In this document: positions 24,991 to 33,995 of the stretch, in pieces
Layout of the letters: each line of letters starts with the position of its first letter
How positions within the stretch are numbered: position 1 is the first letter of the stretch
Source: Hahella ganghwensis DSM 17046
Lineage (GTDB): Bacteria; Pseudomonadota; Gammaproteobacteria; Pseudomonadales; Oleiphilaceae
Length of the DNA stretch: 64,000 nucleotides
Reading direction: 5' to 3'
Assembly (NCBI RefSeq): GCF_000376785.1
Contig: NZ_AQXX01000144.1
Location: forward strand, 186,001-250,000
The notes under the pieces: model-generated
The model's input: only the letters and a program-made list of their open reading frames with translations
Told to the model about the DNA's origin: nothing
The model's database searches: none
Position numbers and translations under genes: made by a program

Positions 24991-25434
24991 GTGAATGACC
25001 TTTCCCGGGAAATTCAGGAATTAAAGCAGTCCGTTGTGGTGTTGAACAAGGATCTGAAGGTAATGGAGGAAGATATGCTTTTTCCTTCAAATACCCGTCT
25101 GAATGTTTTTTTGTCGCTGGATGTCGGAGAGTTTTTCAAATTGGAAGGTGTGAGACTGAAGGTCGATTCCAATGTGGTTACGAGTTATCTCTACAGTGAA
25201 GAAGAACGGATGGCACTTGCAAAGGGCGGGATGCATCGTCTCCATCTGGGCAACATTGATACTGGGGAGCATACCATTTCTGCGTTTTTTATCGGTTCCG
25301 GTCCCAATGGTCGCGAATTCAAGCGTGGCACCTCATTAAAATTCAATAAGGAAAGCGGACCCAAGTATGTAGAAGTACGGGTCGCAGATTCTGAAGCTAA
25401 ACAGCAACCGGAATTCAGCATCAGGGAATGGTGA
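24991..25434 (+). CDS. Mature part of a secreted coiled-coil/beta protein in the TPR-ExbB operon
   Basis: A 147-residue frame starting at a GTG that has no good ribosome site. A short coiled coil (LSREIQELKQSVVVLNKDLKVMEED) is followed by a beta-rich domain (LDVGEFFKLEGVRLKVDSN, later GMHRLHLGNIDTGEHTISAFF). On its own it lacks a signal peptide. Joined across the upstream amber codon it would be a 216-residue periplasmic protein. It ends four bases before the next gene. No family recognised. Confidence 0.6.
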   Translation: MNDLSREIQELKQSVVVLNKDLKVMEEDMLFPSNTRLNVFLSLDVGEFFKLEGVRLKVDSNVVTSYLYSEEERMALAKGGMHRLHLGNIDTGEHTISAFFIGSGPNGREFKRGTSLKFNKESGPKYVEVRVADSEAKQQPEFSIREW

Positions 25435-25438
25435 GTAT

Positions 25439-27217
25439 ATGTTGATCCTGAAAGACTATTCCAGAGTGTTTTGCCGACGTCTCATAATCACTGGTATTGC
25501 TATTTTGGCCGCAATGTCATTGCAAGTTAAGGCCGAAGGCGTCAAAGACCTGAAGTATGGTGCAATCCTGTTTCAGTTTTATCAGCAGAACTACTTTGAC
25601 ACCTTGGTGGAGTATGCCTACGCCGAAGAAAAAGGCGGAATTGAGGGACATGGCAACTATCCTGAGCTACTAAAGGGAGGGGTGAGTCTTTCTTACGGGT
25701 TGGATGTACAGGCGGAAGAGATTTTTACCCGAGTGGTTGAGGGGAATGTAACAGAAGAGGCGCGCAACAGGGCGTGGTTCTACCTGGGAAAAATGCAGTA
25801 TTTACGTGGTGATGTTCATCGCGCTGCCAGCAACTTGTCGAATATTGCCGGACGCCTTCCGGAAGAGGTCGATGCCGAGTATCGGTATCTGGCTGCATTG
25901 GCAAACATTAAGCTGGGTTACTCATCGATTAGTGATCAGATTATTGCCGGGATTGATGAAGACAGTCCTTATGCGCCCTATTTTTATTTCAACCTCGGCA
26001 TTGCTTATGGCAAGCAGCAGGAAATATCGCGGGCAGCGGAAGCGCTAAACAAGGTCATTGAATACAGTCCCAGCAACCAGGAGTTTTCCCTGTTGGTTGA
26101 CCGGGCATATATGGCGTTATCTTTTCTTTACGCTGCCAGCGGTGAACTGGGCAACTCTCAATTGCAGCTGGAACAGGTGAAAAGCCATGGAGCCTATTCC
26201 AATCGAGGGCTTCTGGGAGCCAGCTGGCTGGCTGTAAACAAAGGTGAATTCAATGAAGCTTTGGCACCCCTGGACGTATTGGCTGCCAGATCCATCGCAT
26301 TGCCCGAAGTACAGGAAGCAATCCTTTTGCGCCCCTATGTCTATGAAAAACTGGACTTGGACGGCCGTGCTGCTATGGGATTTATCGAGGCAGATACAAA
26401 ATACACTGAAGCTCTTGAATGGATTCACTCTGCCCGGGAGAGTCTGTCGCAGTCAGATATGATGGAGTTATTTGTCCGCAATCTGGATGAGGTTCTGGGT
26501 GAGAGTGACTGGTTTGGTCAGGCTCCTTCTGTATCTATTAACAGGCTATCCCCATTTCTGGTGGAACTGATGTCCGACCATAGTTTTCAGTCGGTACTGA
26601 AAGATCTTCGCGATCTCTATTCTGTCAGAAACAACCTGCGTACCTGGAAGTCCAGAGAAGATGACTTTGCCATCATTCTCCAGGCCCGTTCCCATGGAAT
26701 TAAAGGAAATGTAACAACAGGACGACTCACGGCGGCCTCCCAAAAAGCCAAGCAAGCCAAAAACAAGGCGGAAGTTCTGGCGCGACGAGCCTCGTCATTA
26801 CCATCCGAGAGTCAGGAAAAAATCCAGTGGTTACTGGATGGACTGAATTATGAGATTGGCCGATCTCAGGCAATGTTGACTGGCATCAAGTCTTCTGATG
26901 GCTCTACCGGACGGCATTACCGGGATGAAGTGCGCAGCCTGATGGCTCTGGTCAAGGAGAAAGAAGAATATACAACCAGTCTGATTAAAAAGCTTGAGAA
27001 GGTTATGCAGAAGCTGGTCACAACAGAGCTGGATATTCATGAGCAGCGTCTTAAACATTATCAGGTTGAGGCGCAGTTGGCCAAGGTCAGGATTCTTGAC
27101 CGTTCTTTGATGGATCTGGATATACCGGAAACCTCCATGAACACTGAGGAAGCACCGGTAAATACCTCGGCGGTGAAGATTGAAGGCGAGACCAGGGGGG
27201 GGAGCAATGCGATATAG
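25439..27217 (+). CDS. Periplasmic TPR protein with C-terminal coiled coil
   Basis: A 592-residue exported protein; signal peptide MLILKD...MSLQVKA. TPR-like helical pairs fill residues about 40-330 (for example AWFYLGKMQYLRGDVHRAASNL and FYFNLGIAYGKQQEISRAAEAL). Residues about 430-570 are charged and helical, likely coiled coil. The role is probably a scaffold of the trans-envelope machine. It starts four bases after the preceding gene and overlaps the next by 11 bases. Confidence 0.78.
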   Translation: MLILKDYSRVFCRRLIITGIAILAAMSLQVKAEGVKDLKYGAILFQFYQQNYFDTLVEYAYAEEKGGIEGHGNYPELLKGGVSLSYGLDVQAEEIFTRVVEGNVTEEARNRAWFYLGKMQYLRGDVHRAASNLSNIAGRLPEEVDAEYRYLAALANIKLGYSSISDQIIAGIDEDSPYAPYFYFNLGIAYGKQQEISRAAEALNKVIEYSPSNQEFSLLVDRAYMALSFLYAASGELGNSQLQLEQVKSHGAYSNRGLLGASWLAVNKGEFNEALAPLDVLAARSIALPEVQEAILLRPYVYEKLDLDGRAAMGFIEADTKYTEALEWIHSARESLSQSDMMELFVRNLDEVLGESDWFGQAPSVSINRLSPFLVELMSDHSFQSVLKDLRDLYSVRNNLRTWKSREDDFAIILQARSHGIKGNVTTGRLTAASQKAKQAKNKAEVLARRASSLPSESQEKIQWLLDGLNYEIGRSQAMLTGIKSSDGSTGRHYRDEVRSLMALVKEKEEYTTSLIKKLEKVMQKLVTTELDIHEQRLKHYQVEAQLAKVRILDRSLMDLDIPETSMNTEEAPVNTSAVKIEGETRGGSNAI

Positions 27218-30038
27218 CTTCATAGCTATGGTCATTCTGCTCAGCGGATGTAATCTGATGAGCCAGAGCCCAACGATTGGAAAACTACAGTCGAAAAAAA
27301 CAGAACTTACGGATATTCCGTTACCCAGAGTTGGTCATGAAGAGGTACGGGAAGAATATCGGCAGTTATTGGAAATCGTTGAAGACCCTGGCCTCAAAGA
27401 GCAGATTGATCGCCGTATTGCCAGTGTCTACATGATGGAAGGGGACTACCGCCAATTGTTGGGGGTAACGCCTGCAAGTGATGGTTACTTTGGTAACGCG
27501 ATTCAGTCTTACCAAGAGGTCATCGATAAATATCCGGGCTCTCCGGATAACGCCGAGTCTCTTTATCAATTGGCCAAAGCCTATGATTTGAATGGCCAGG
27601 ATCAGAAGTCGCAAACAGTTCTTTATCGTTTTATGCAGGAGTTCCCCAACTCTCAGAGGTTAGCGGAAGTATATTTTCGGAGTGGGGATATTCATTTCCG
27701 TCATAAAGAGTATGAAGAGGCGGAGAAATCCTATCAGGCGGTCATATCTCTTGGTCAGGAATCTGCCTTTCTTAACAGTTCTTATTATCTCCTGGGTTGG
27801 GTGAGATTTAAGCTCAGTGACTATGAAGGAGGGCTTAATGCCTTTGCCGAAGTGCTCGACAGGCTTGTGCCCGAGGATGGAAAGGTTGAGAAACTGGACA
27901 AGGTAAACCGCTCGCTTGTCGATGACACCTTAAGGGTCGTCAGTATCAGTCTTGCCTACTCCGGTGGTGCGGAAAAAATCGCCTCAGTATTCGCTGACAG
28001 GCCCGGAAGCGCCAAGTACACCTGGATTCTCTATTCAAGCCTGGGACAACACTATCTTGAGAAAGAGCGGTATGAAGACTCCGCCTCCTCGTTCCGTGCT
28101 TTTGTCAGTCAGAATCCTGATTCCGATCGAGCGCCGGAAATGCATGCCGAGATGATTCGGGCCTATGTGGATGGTGAATTTTCGCAGCAGGCGTTACCTG
28201 AGAAAGAAAGCTATGTCCGGAACTATGGTATCCGCTCGGATTTCTGGCAGAAAAAATCATCAGATATCAAAGCCAAAGTAGTACCCAACCTGAAGACCTA
28301 TATTGACGAACTGGCTCGGCATTATCACGCCACTGGTCAACGTCTGAAGCGTGAGCTGGCTGACAAGGGCAGCAATGCAACAGCAAAATCCCGTGAACAA
28401 AAGATCAGCTTCCTAAAAGCGGCAGAATACTATGGCGAATACATGCAGACCTTTCCTCAGGACCCGAAAGTTCCTGAAATGGTTTATATGAGAGCTGAAG
28501 CAGCTTTTGACGGTGAAGATTTCCCCGCTGCTATCGCTGATTACGAACGCACAGCCTATGAACTGAAGAATCCAGAATACGGCGCTGAAGCGGGATATGC
28601 CGCCATCATCGCTTATCAGAAACAGGCTGACATGATCAAGGCGGCTGCCGGAGAAGACAGTGACCGGATGATGGCTTGGCGTGCCAAGAGTGTGGATAGT
28701 CAGCTGAGGTTTGTGCAGACCTATCGTAATGACGAACGTTCTGCTGCTGTGCTGGCCAATACTTCGGAAGAACTTTTTGCCCTCAAGCGATATGAAAAAG
28801 CCCTGGAAGTAGCTACCTCAGTTGTATCCGGCGCAGGAAAAGTCGACCCGGAGCTGAATCGCATAGCCTACGGGGTTATTGCTCACTGTCAGTATGAATT
28901 GAAGAACTATGCTGCGGCAGAGCAAGGCTATCGCAGCCAACTGAAGTATGTCGCGGACAGCCAGGAACAGAAGAAAGTGACTGAACGCATGGCAGTCACT
29001 ATTTATAAACAGGGCGAACAGGCGTTGGCCAAGGACAATCTGCAGGGGGCTGTAGAGCAGTTTCTGCGGATTAAAGTTCACGCACCCAACACTGATGTTC
29101 GGGTGGTGGCGCAGTTTGACGCAGCAACTCACCTGATGACCCTGGAAAGCTGGGATGCTGCGCTTCATGAAATGAAGGAGCTTCGCAAACTGTTTCCACA
29201 GCACCCGTTGGCGGCCAAGTTACCGCAGAAGATTGCCTATGCCTATGAGCAGGATGAACAGTGGGAATTGGCGGCGATGGAATATGAAAACATCTATCAC
29301 AGCGGTGCCGCCCCTGATATTCGTCGTGATGCGCTCTTTCTGGCCGCCGAGTTGAATGAGAAGGCCGGAAAAGAAATGGAGGCATTGAGCCAGTTCAAGA
29401 AATGGGCCTTCGATTATGAGGAACCCTTTGAAACGCGTATGGAAGCGCGTTACCACGTGGCATACCTGTACAAGAAACATGATGACTATAACCGCCATCT
29501 TTACTGGTTACGCCGTGTCATAGATGGTCATAACAAAGCTGGTGATAAGCAGACAGAAAGATCCAAGTGGTTGGCAGCATGGGCGAATGCCGAGTATGGC
29601 GACTACTGGCGAATTGAATTCAGACGGGTGTCTTTAAGAGCCCCATTGAATAAAAGCATCCCACGTAAGAACGAGAAGCTGAAAAACGCTTTGGATCGCT
29701 ATGAGAAGGCGGCGGAGTACGGCGTGATGGATCAGACCACCAGGGCAACTCTCAATATTGCCGATCTCTACGGTCAGTTTGCCCGTGAGTTAATGGATGC
29801 GCCGAGGCCGAAGGGATTAAGCGCGCTGGAAATGCAGCAGTACGAAATCATTCTGGAAGAGCAGGCTATTCCGTTTGAGGAACTGGCCATTGAGGTTCAT
29901 CAAGGCAATATCCAACGGTCCTGGGATGGTTATCTCAACTCATGGGTAGAGAAGAGCTTTGCCGCGATGGCCAAGCTTTCTCCAGCAAGATACAACAAAC
30001 AGGAAATTCAGGTGGCATATGGCGATGGAATACTTTAA
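27207..30038 (+). CDS. Large TPR lipoprotein
   Basis: A 943-residue lipoprotein starting at ATG 27207, with a G-rich ribosome site (GGGGGGAG). The lipobox is VILLSGC. Many tetratricopeptide repeats follow, such as AESLYQLAKAYDLNGQDQKS and AEVYFRSGDIHFRHKEYEEAE, through most of the length. Such long TPR solenoids act as protein-binding scaffolds. Anchoring in the outer or inner membrane cannot be fixed by sorting rules alone: the residue after Cys is Asn, not Asp, which favours the outer membrane. It is close to GltE/AglT-like TPR proteins only in a general sense. Confidence 0.82.
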   Translation: MRYSFIAMVILLSGCNLMSQSPTIGKLQSKKTELTDIPLPRVGHEEVREEYRQLLEIVEDPGLKEQIDRRIASVYMMEGDYRQLLGVTPASDGYFGNAIQSYQEVIDKYPGSPDNAESLYQLAKAYDLNGQDQKSQTVLYRFMQEFPNSQRLAEVYFRSGDIHFRHKEYEEAEKSYQAVISLGQESAFLNSSYYLLGWVRFKLSDYEGGLNAFAEVLDRLVPEDGKVEKLDKVNRSLVDDTLRVVSISLAYSGGAEKIASVFADRPGSAKYTWILYSSLGQHYLEKERYEDSASSFRAFVSQNPDSDRAPEMHAEMIRAYVDGEFSQQALPEKESYVRNYGIRSDFWQKKSSDIKAKVVPNLKTYIDELARHYHATGQRLKRELADKGSNATAKSREQKISFLKAAEYYGEYMQTFPQDPKVPEMVYMRAEAAFDGEDFPAAIADYERTAYELKNPEYGAEAGYAAIIAYQKQADMIKAAAGEDSDRMMAWRAKSVDSQLRFVQTYRNDERSAAVLANTSEELFALKRYEKALEVATSVVSGAGKVDPELNRIAYGVIAHCQYELKNYAAAEQGYRSQLKYVADSQEQKKVTERMAVTIYKQGEQALAKDNLQGAVEQFLRIKVHAPNTDVRVVAQFDAATHLMTLESWDAALHEMKELRKLFPQHPLAAKLPQKIAYAYEQDEQWELAAMEYENIYHSGAAPDIRRDALFLAAELNEKAGKEMEALSQFKKWAFDYEEPFETRMEARYHVAYLYKKHDDYNRHLYWLRRVIDGHNKAGDKQTERSKWLAAWANAEYGDYWRIEFRRVSLRAPLNKSIPRKNEKLKNALDRYEKAAEYGVMDQTTRATLNIADLYGQFARELMDAPRPKGLSALEMQQYEIILEEQAIPFEELAIEVHQGNIQRSWDGYLNSWVEKSFAAMAKLSPARYNKQEIQVAYGDGIL

Positions 30039-30873
30039 TTACCTGCGTTTTGCTGGCGTCGTCTGTCTGGTCGTGATAAGTGGGTGTGCGGGAATGGGTA
30101 CTATGCCGGCTTTTAATCAGACGCCGGTCTCAGCCAGCACGTCAACCGGCACAATAGAGTCGAAAACAAGCACGGATAAGCGTCGGTTTGAGTCCTCTCA
30201 GGACAGTCAGGATTTCCTGCCTCAACAGGCGTATTCAAGCGATGGTCGTAAGATCACTTATAAGGCGGCACCCAATCCGTATCTTCAACAATCGGTGCAG
30301 ATTCCGGATGCCGCCCGTAAAGCCTTCATGAAGGCAAACAGCGCCCTCAAAAATGAACGCTACAGAGAGGCCCGGAGGGGATTCAGGGAAATTACCCGCA
30401 CCTACCCTGAACTCTCAGGACCCTGGGTCAAACTGGGTGAAGTCGCCGACATTCGAGGTGACAAGGAAAAAGCAGAAAGCCACTTCCGCAAAGCTCTGTC
30501 TGTAAACCCATCCAATGTTAACGGATACATTGCTCTGGCGTTGCACCTGCGACGCAAAGGTGACTTTGCGGGAGCACTTCAGGTTTATGTTTCTGCGCTG
30601 TCGGTCTGGAAAGATTTTCCCGATGCTCATCTGAACCTGGCGATTTTGTACGACCTTTACCTTAATCAGCCTGAATTGGCGCAACCACATTACGAAGCAT
30701 ATGACTTTTTGGTCGGCGGGAAGCACCCCGAAGTGAAAGACTGGTTGGCAGAAATCCGGCGCCGCACGGGCATTGAGAAGAGTTTTATCGATAATCCGCC
30801 GGCACCGGCTGCGGAGTCAGAGGTGGTTTCCGGTGAAGCGGATACCCAGCCCACTATTGAAGAGAAGGGGTAA
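30019..30873 (+). CDS. TPR lipoprotein
   Basis: A 284-residue lipoprotein with lipobox CLVVISGC. Residues about 100-230 hold three to four TPRs (WVKLGEVADIRGDKEKAESHF, GYIALALHLRRKGDFAGALQ). The tail is acidic and Pro/Ala-rich. Start is ATG 30019 or 30025; GGTGG fits either. It overlaps the previous gene by 20 bases. It probably forms a complex with the two larger TPR proteins. Confidence 0.8.
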   Translation: MAMEYFNYLRFAGVVCLVVISGCAGMGTMPAFNQTPVSASTSTGTIESKTSTDKRRFESSQDSQDFLPQQAYSSDGRKITYKAAPNPYLQQSVQIPDAARKAFMKANSALKNERYREARRGFREITRTYPELSGPWVKLGEVADIRGDKEKAESHFRKALSVNPSNVNGYIALALHLRRKGDFAGALQVYVSALSVWKDFPDAHLNLAILYDLYLNQPELAQPHYEAYDFLVGGKHPEVKDWLAEIRRRTGIEKSFIDNPPAPAAESEVVSGEADTQPTIEEKG

Positions 30874-30876
30874 TGC

Positions 30877-31182
30877 GTGAGTGCAGATGTTGTCCTGAAA
30901 ACTATTGGGGGAGTCGTAGTGGCCTGCTTGTTTGTAACGCCATTTCAGTCTTCAGCCAATGATGATGTGAACCTGGAAAGTACCTTTGTAGGTGACCGTG
31001 AACAGCCATCGGTAAGTTATTTTATCCCCTGGAAGCCACCTGAAGGACCGGAAAAACTGTATCGCTCAATTACGTCAGTTTCTGGGAAGGTTTTTGAGGT
31101 CGTGGATCGGGATATCCATTCAAGGACGATGCAATTTTATGATGAGTTGAATCTGGAACAAGAAGATAACTCGTCCCACTGA
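30877..31182 (+). CDS. Small exported protein of unknown function in the TPR-ExbB operon
   Basis: A 101-residue protein with a GTG start and GAAGGGG upstream. A signal peptide (VVLKTIGGVVVACLFVTPFQSSA) precedes an acidic mature part with no Cys. It contains YFIPWKPPEGPEKLY. No family recognised. Lying three bases after the TPR lipoprotein and just before the ExbB-like gene, it is likely a periplasmic component of the same machine. Confidence 0.6.
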   Translation: MSADVVLKTIGGVVVACLFVTPFQSSANDDVNLESTFVGDREQPSVSYFIPWKPPEGPEKLYRSITSVSGKVFEVVDRDIHSRTMQFYDELNLEQEDNSSH

Positions 31183-31236
31183 AACCAATCGTAAAAAGCA
31201 AACATATTCAACAGTTTGAAGTTCGGAGTTACGCCA

Positions 31237-31902
31237 ATGAATTTTTACACAATGATCGTCTCTTTCTTTCAGGAAGGTGGTGCATTCATGTACCCCATCG
31301 CTATCGTATTGATTATAGGACTGGCGATTTCAGTTGAGCGCTGGGTGTTTCTGAAACATGCGCTTTCTGCCAATAAAGCAGCCTATAAGCACCTTCAACC
31401 ACTCGTTAGTCAGAATCAATATGATGAAGCTGAAAAATTTGCCCAGGAGAATCAGTCTGCCATTGGCCGATTGATGTCTGTTGCTCTGGATACCATGCGT
31501 GCATCTCCTCGTCGGGATGATATCCAGGCCGCAATGCAGGAAGGTGTGATGGAGAGTATTCCCCGTCTTTCCAAGCGTACCAACTACCTGTCTATTCTTG
31601 CGAACGTATCAACTCTGTTGGGACTGCTGGGGACGATCATCGGTCTGATTGCTGCATTTACTGCCGTTGCCAATGCTGATCCTGCTGATAAGGCCACGCT
31701 TTTGTCCCAGTCTATTTCTGTGGCAATGAACACCACAGCATTTGGTCTGATATCTGCGATACCTCTGCTTTTGATCCATTCTCTGCTGCAAAGCAAGACG
31801 CTGGAAATTATTGAAAGCGTAGAGATGGCAGGGGTGAAATTCCTCAACTCGATTGTCCGTGGTAACCGTTCCGTGGTCGCAACTCGTGAGACGGATGACT
31901 GA
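31237..31902 (+). CDS. MotA/TolQ/ExbB-type proton channel subunit
   Basis: A 221-residue inner-membrane protein. ATG 31237 is preferred, with GGAG eight bases upstream. Three membrane helices: IAIVLIIGLAISVERWVF, a long second one in LLGLLGTIIGLIAAFTAV, and AMNTTAFGLISAIPLLLIH. The LLGLLGTIIGLI block and the conserved Thr in the third helix are the family signature for a proton-conducting pentamer. It starts the energy-transducing part of the operon, together with two ExbD-like genes and a TonB-like gene. Confidence 0.92.
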   Translation: MNFYTMIVSFFQEGGAFMYPIAIVLIIGLAISVERWVFLKHALSANKAAYKHLQPLVSQNQYDEAEKFAQENQSAIGRLMSVALDTMRASPRRDDIQAAMQEGVMESIPRLSKRTNYLSILANVSTLLGLLGTIIGLIAAFTAVANADPADKATLLSQSISVAMNTTAFGLISAIPLLLIHSLLQSKTLEIIESVEMAGVKFLNSIVRGNRSVVATRETDD

Positions 31903-31921
31903 TTAAGAGCGGGGCGCAACC

Positions 31922-32455
31922 ATGTTTTCAAAACGCAGAGAACAGGAAGAAGCAGATATCGATATCACGGCTTTCATGAATCTCATGATCGTGCTGGTGC
32001 CGGTACTGCTGATGAGTATGGTGTTTAACCATATCACCATTCATGAACTTAACTTGCCTGAATTGACGGGATCGGCGGCCGCCAGTGCTGAAAAAAATCG
32101 TCAGTTGGAGGTGGTTGTCCGGGAAGATGAGATCGAAGTTTTTTATCCCAGTGGAAATCTGGTGAAGAGCATTCCCAATGTCGAAAAGGAATCTGACGGA
32201 GGCGTTGATAAACGTCATGACTACAAAACACTGTCTTCTGTATTGCAGGAAATCAAGAAGCAGTTGGCGGCGAAGTCCATTGAGAAACGCGATGCGCTTT
32301 TATTGTCTGAAGCAGGCGTCAGCTATCAATCAATCGTTTCCACCATGGATACGCTGCGGACGGCCAAAACAGTGGTTGTCACCGACGCAGTGGATGTAGA
32401 ACTGTTTCCGGAAATTTCCCTTGGAGATGCACCCAAGAAGAAGGGTAAATCATGA
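31922..32455 (+). CDS. ExbD/TolR-type protein 1, intramembrane Asp replaced by Asn
   Basis: A 177-residue protein with one N-terminal membrane helix and a periplasmic domain. In ExbD/TolR the helix begins like TPFIDVMLVLL with an essential protonatable Asp. Here the matching stretch is ITAFMNLMIVLVPVLL, with Asn20 at that place. The Asp residues just before (ADIDI) lie in the cytoplasmic lead. It overlaps the second ExbD gene by four bases (ATGA). Probably forms a heterodimer with that protein. Confidence 0.85.
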   Translation: MFSKRREQEEADIDITAFMNLMIVLVPVLLMSMVFNHITIHELNLPELTGSAAASAEKNRQLEVVVREDEIEVFYPSGNLVKSIPNVEKESDGGVDKRHDYKTLSSVLQEIKKQLAAKSIEKRDALLLSEAGVSYQSIVSTMDTLRTAKTVVVTDAVDVELFPEISLGDAPKKKGKS

Positions 32456-32955
32456 ACATTAGACCCGTATCGTTCCAGTCTCAGGGCGGACGTCATCGTT
32501 TAATGAAACCAGCCAAGCTTAACCTGGTTTCACTGATGGACATCTTTACCATTCTGGTTTTTTTCTTGCTTCTGAATTCTGGGAATAATGAGATTCTCAA
32601 GGTGAATCGGGATATCGAATTGCCGGAATCTTCTGCTGAGCAGCAGCCGGCAGAGACCATCACTGTCATGATTACAGCCGAAGATGTACTGGTGGATGGC
32701 CGTCCGGTGGCCTCCATGCAGGAGATCATCGACAGCAATGGCCTGATTAAAGGCTTGATGGATGAACTGCAATACCTGGCGTCCAAACGTACTGAATTAT
32801 CCGATGAAGAAAAGTCGCTCGGCAGGGCTGTGACCATATTGGGTGATCAGGAAATTCCTTATGAAATTCTCAAGCGTGTCATGTTGACCTGTGCCAAAGC
32901 CAACTATAGGGACCTGTCGATGGCGGTATCCAGAGTTGCATCAGGCAGCGCGTAG
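32452..32955 (+). CDS. ExbD/TolR-type protein 2, intramembrane Asp kept
   Basis: A 167-residue ExbD/TolR homologue. The membrane helix LVSLMDIFTILVFFLLL keeps the protonatable Asp (Asp30). A periplasmic domain follows (TVMITAEDVLVDGRPVAS). The start overlaps the end of ExbD protein 1. The pair differs at the key Asp, so only this subunit should carry the proton relay. Confidence 0.87.
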   Translation: MNIRPVSFQSQGGRHRLMKPAKLNLVSLMDIFTILVFFLLLNSGNNEILKVNRDIELPESSAEQQPAETITVMITAEDVLVDGRPVASMQEIIDSNGLIKGLMDELQYLASKRTELSDEEKSLGRAVTILGDQEIPYEILKRVMLTCAKANYRDLSMAVSRVASGSA

Positions 32956-32969
32956 TTTGAGGGGCCTAG

Positions 32970-33890
32970 ATGACAACACTAGCAGTAAATCAATATGAGT
33001 TTGTTCTGCCCTGGGAAGCAAGTGGGGATGAGGACAGCAGGTTCAACAGGATTCTCAAGCGGCTTTTGCTGCTGCTTCTGTTGATAGCCGTGCTGTTTCC
33101 CTGGTTGCCGTTACCTGAAATTGATCGTGCAGAGAAAGAACGGGTACCGCCGACTTTGGCCAAAGTTCTGATTGAGCAGCGCAAAGTTGTGCCACCGCCA
33201 CCACCTGTGCAGGAAGTTCAGGAGCAACCAAAAGATGTTCCTCAGGAGAAAACAGTCAAAAAGACTCAACCAAAAGAGGTGAAGGCTGCCAAAGAAAAGG
33301 TTTCCAAAATGGGAGTGGCTGCGTTTGCTAATGAACTGTCTTCTTTAAGAAGTTCAGTCAACGTCGCCAAACTCCAGGCTCACAACACGAACGTGACGAC
33401 AGGGGCGGCTCAGAAAAGTGCCCGTTCAATACTGGGCAAGAACTCGGCGACGCAAACCAGTGGGGGGGTTAGCAGTTCAGTGATGAACGGTACCGGCTCC
33501 GGAACACAGCTGGCCGGCCATTCCACGTCCACAGTCGAAAGTCCGATTGGCGGCGGTGGAAGCGGAAAAGGTGGTGGATCACATAGCTCCACTGTTAGCG
33601 GTGGCCGCGATATGGAATCCATCAGACGGGTTTTCGAACAACACAAAGGTGCGATCTATGCGCTCTATAACCGAGCATTACGCAGTGATCCGAACCTGAA
33701 AGGCAAGTTTGTTTTCCATATTGTGATTGAACCGGACGGCAGTATATCTGCGATTAATCTGGTCAGCAGTCAGCTTGGGGACAACAAGCTGGAAACCAAA
33801 TTGCTGGCGAGAATCCAGATGATTTCATTCGGTGCCGAGGATGTGGCTGCAACACCGGTTAACTACAAGTTTGATTTCCTGCCTGGCTAG
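32970..33890 (+). CDS. TonB-like energy transducer with AgmX/PglI-type C-terminal domain
   Basis: A 306-residue protein: a cytoplasmic lead, one membrane helix (LLLLLLLIAVLFPWLPL), a Pro-rich spacer (VVPPPPPVQEV), a Ser/Gly-rich linker, and a C-terminal domain. The domain begins IRRVFEQHKGAIYALYNRAL and has GKFVFHIVIEPDGSI, which matches the AgmX/PglI C-terminal pattern known from Myxococcus gliding proteins. It should couple the ExbB/ExbD motor to an outer-membrane partner across the periplasm. Lies 14 bases after ExbD protein 2. Confidence 0.85.
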   Translation: MTTLAVNQYEFVLPWEASGDEDSRFNRILKRLLLLLLLIAVLFPWLPLPEIDRAEKERVPPTLAKVLIEQRKVVPPPPPVQEVQEQPKDVPQEKTVKKTQPKEVKAAKEKVSKMGVAAFANELSSLRSSVNVAKLQAHNTNVTTGAAQKSARSILGKNSATQTSGGVSSSVMNGTGSGTQLAGHSTSTVESPIGGGGSGKGGGSHSSTVSGGRDMESIRRVFEQHKGAIYALYNRALRSDPNLKGKFVFHIVIEPDGSISAINLVSSQLGDNKLETKLLARIQMISFGAEDVAATPVNYKFDFLPG

Positions 33891-33995
33891 CGGCTGTAGC
33901 GAAATTGTTCGACAAATGGTAACGGAACGACTTGCAGGTACCGGGTAAGTGTAACGTTATATTAAATGATCTCTGTATAGGGGTGGAGGAGTGTC

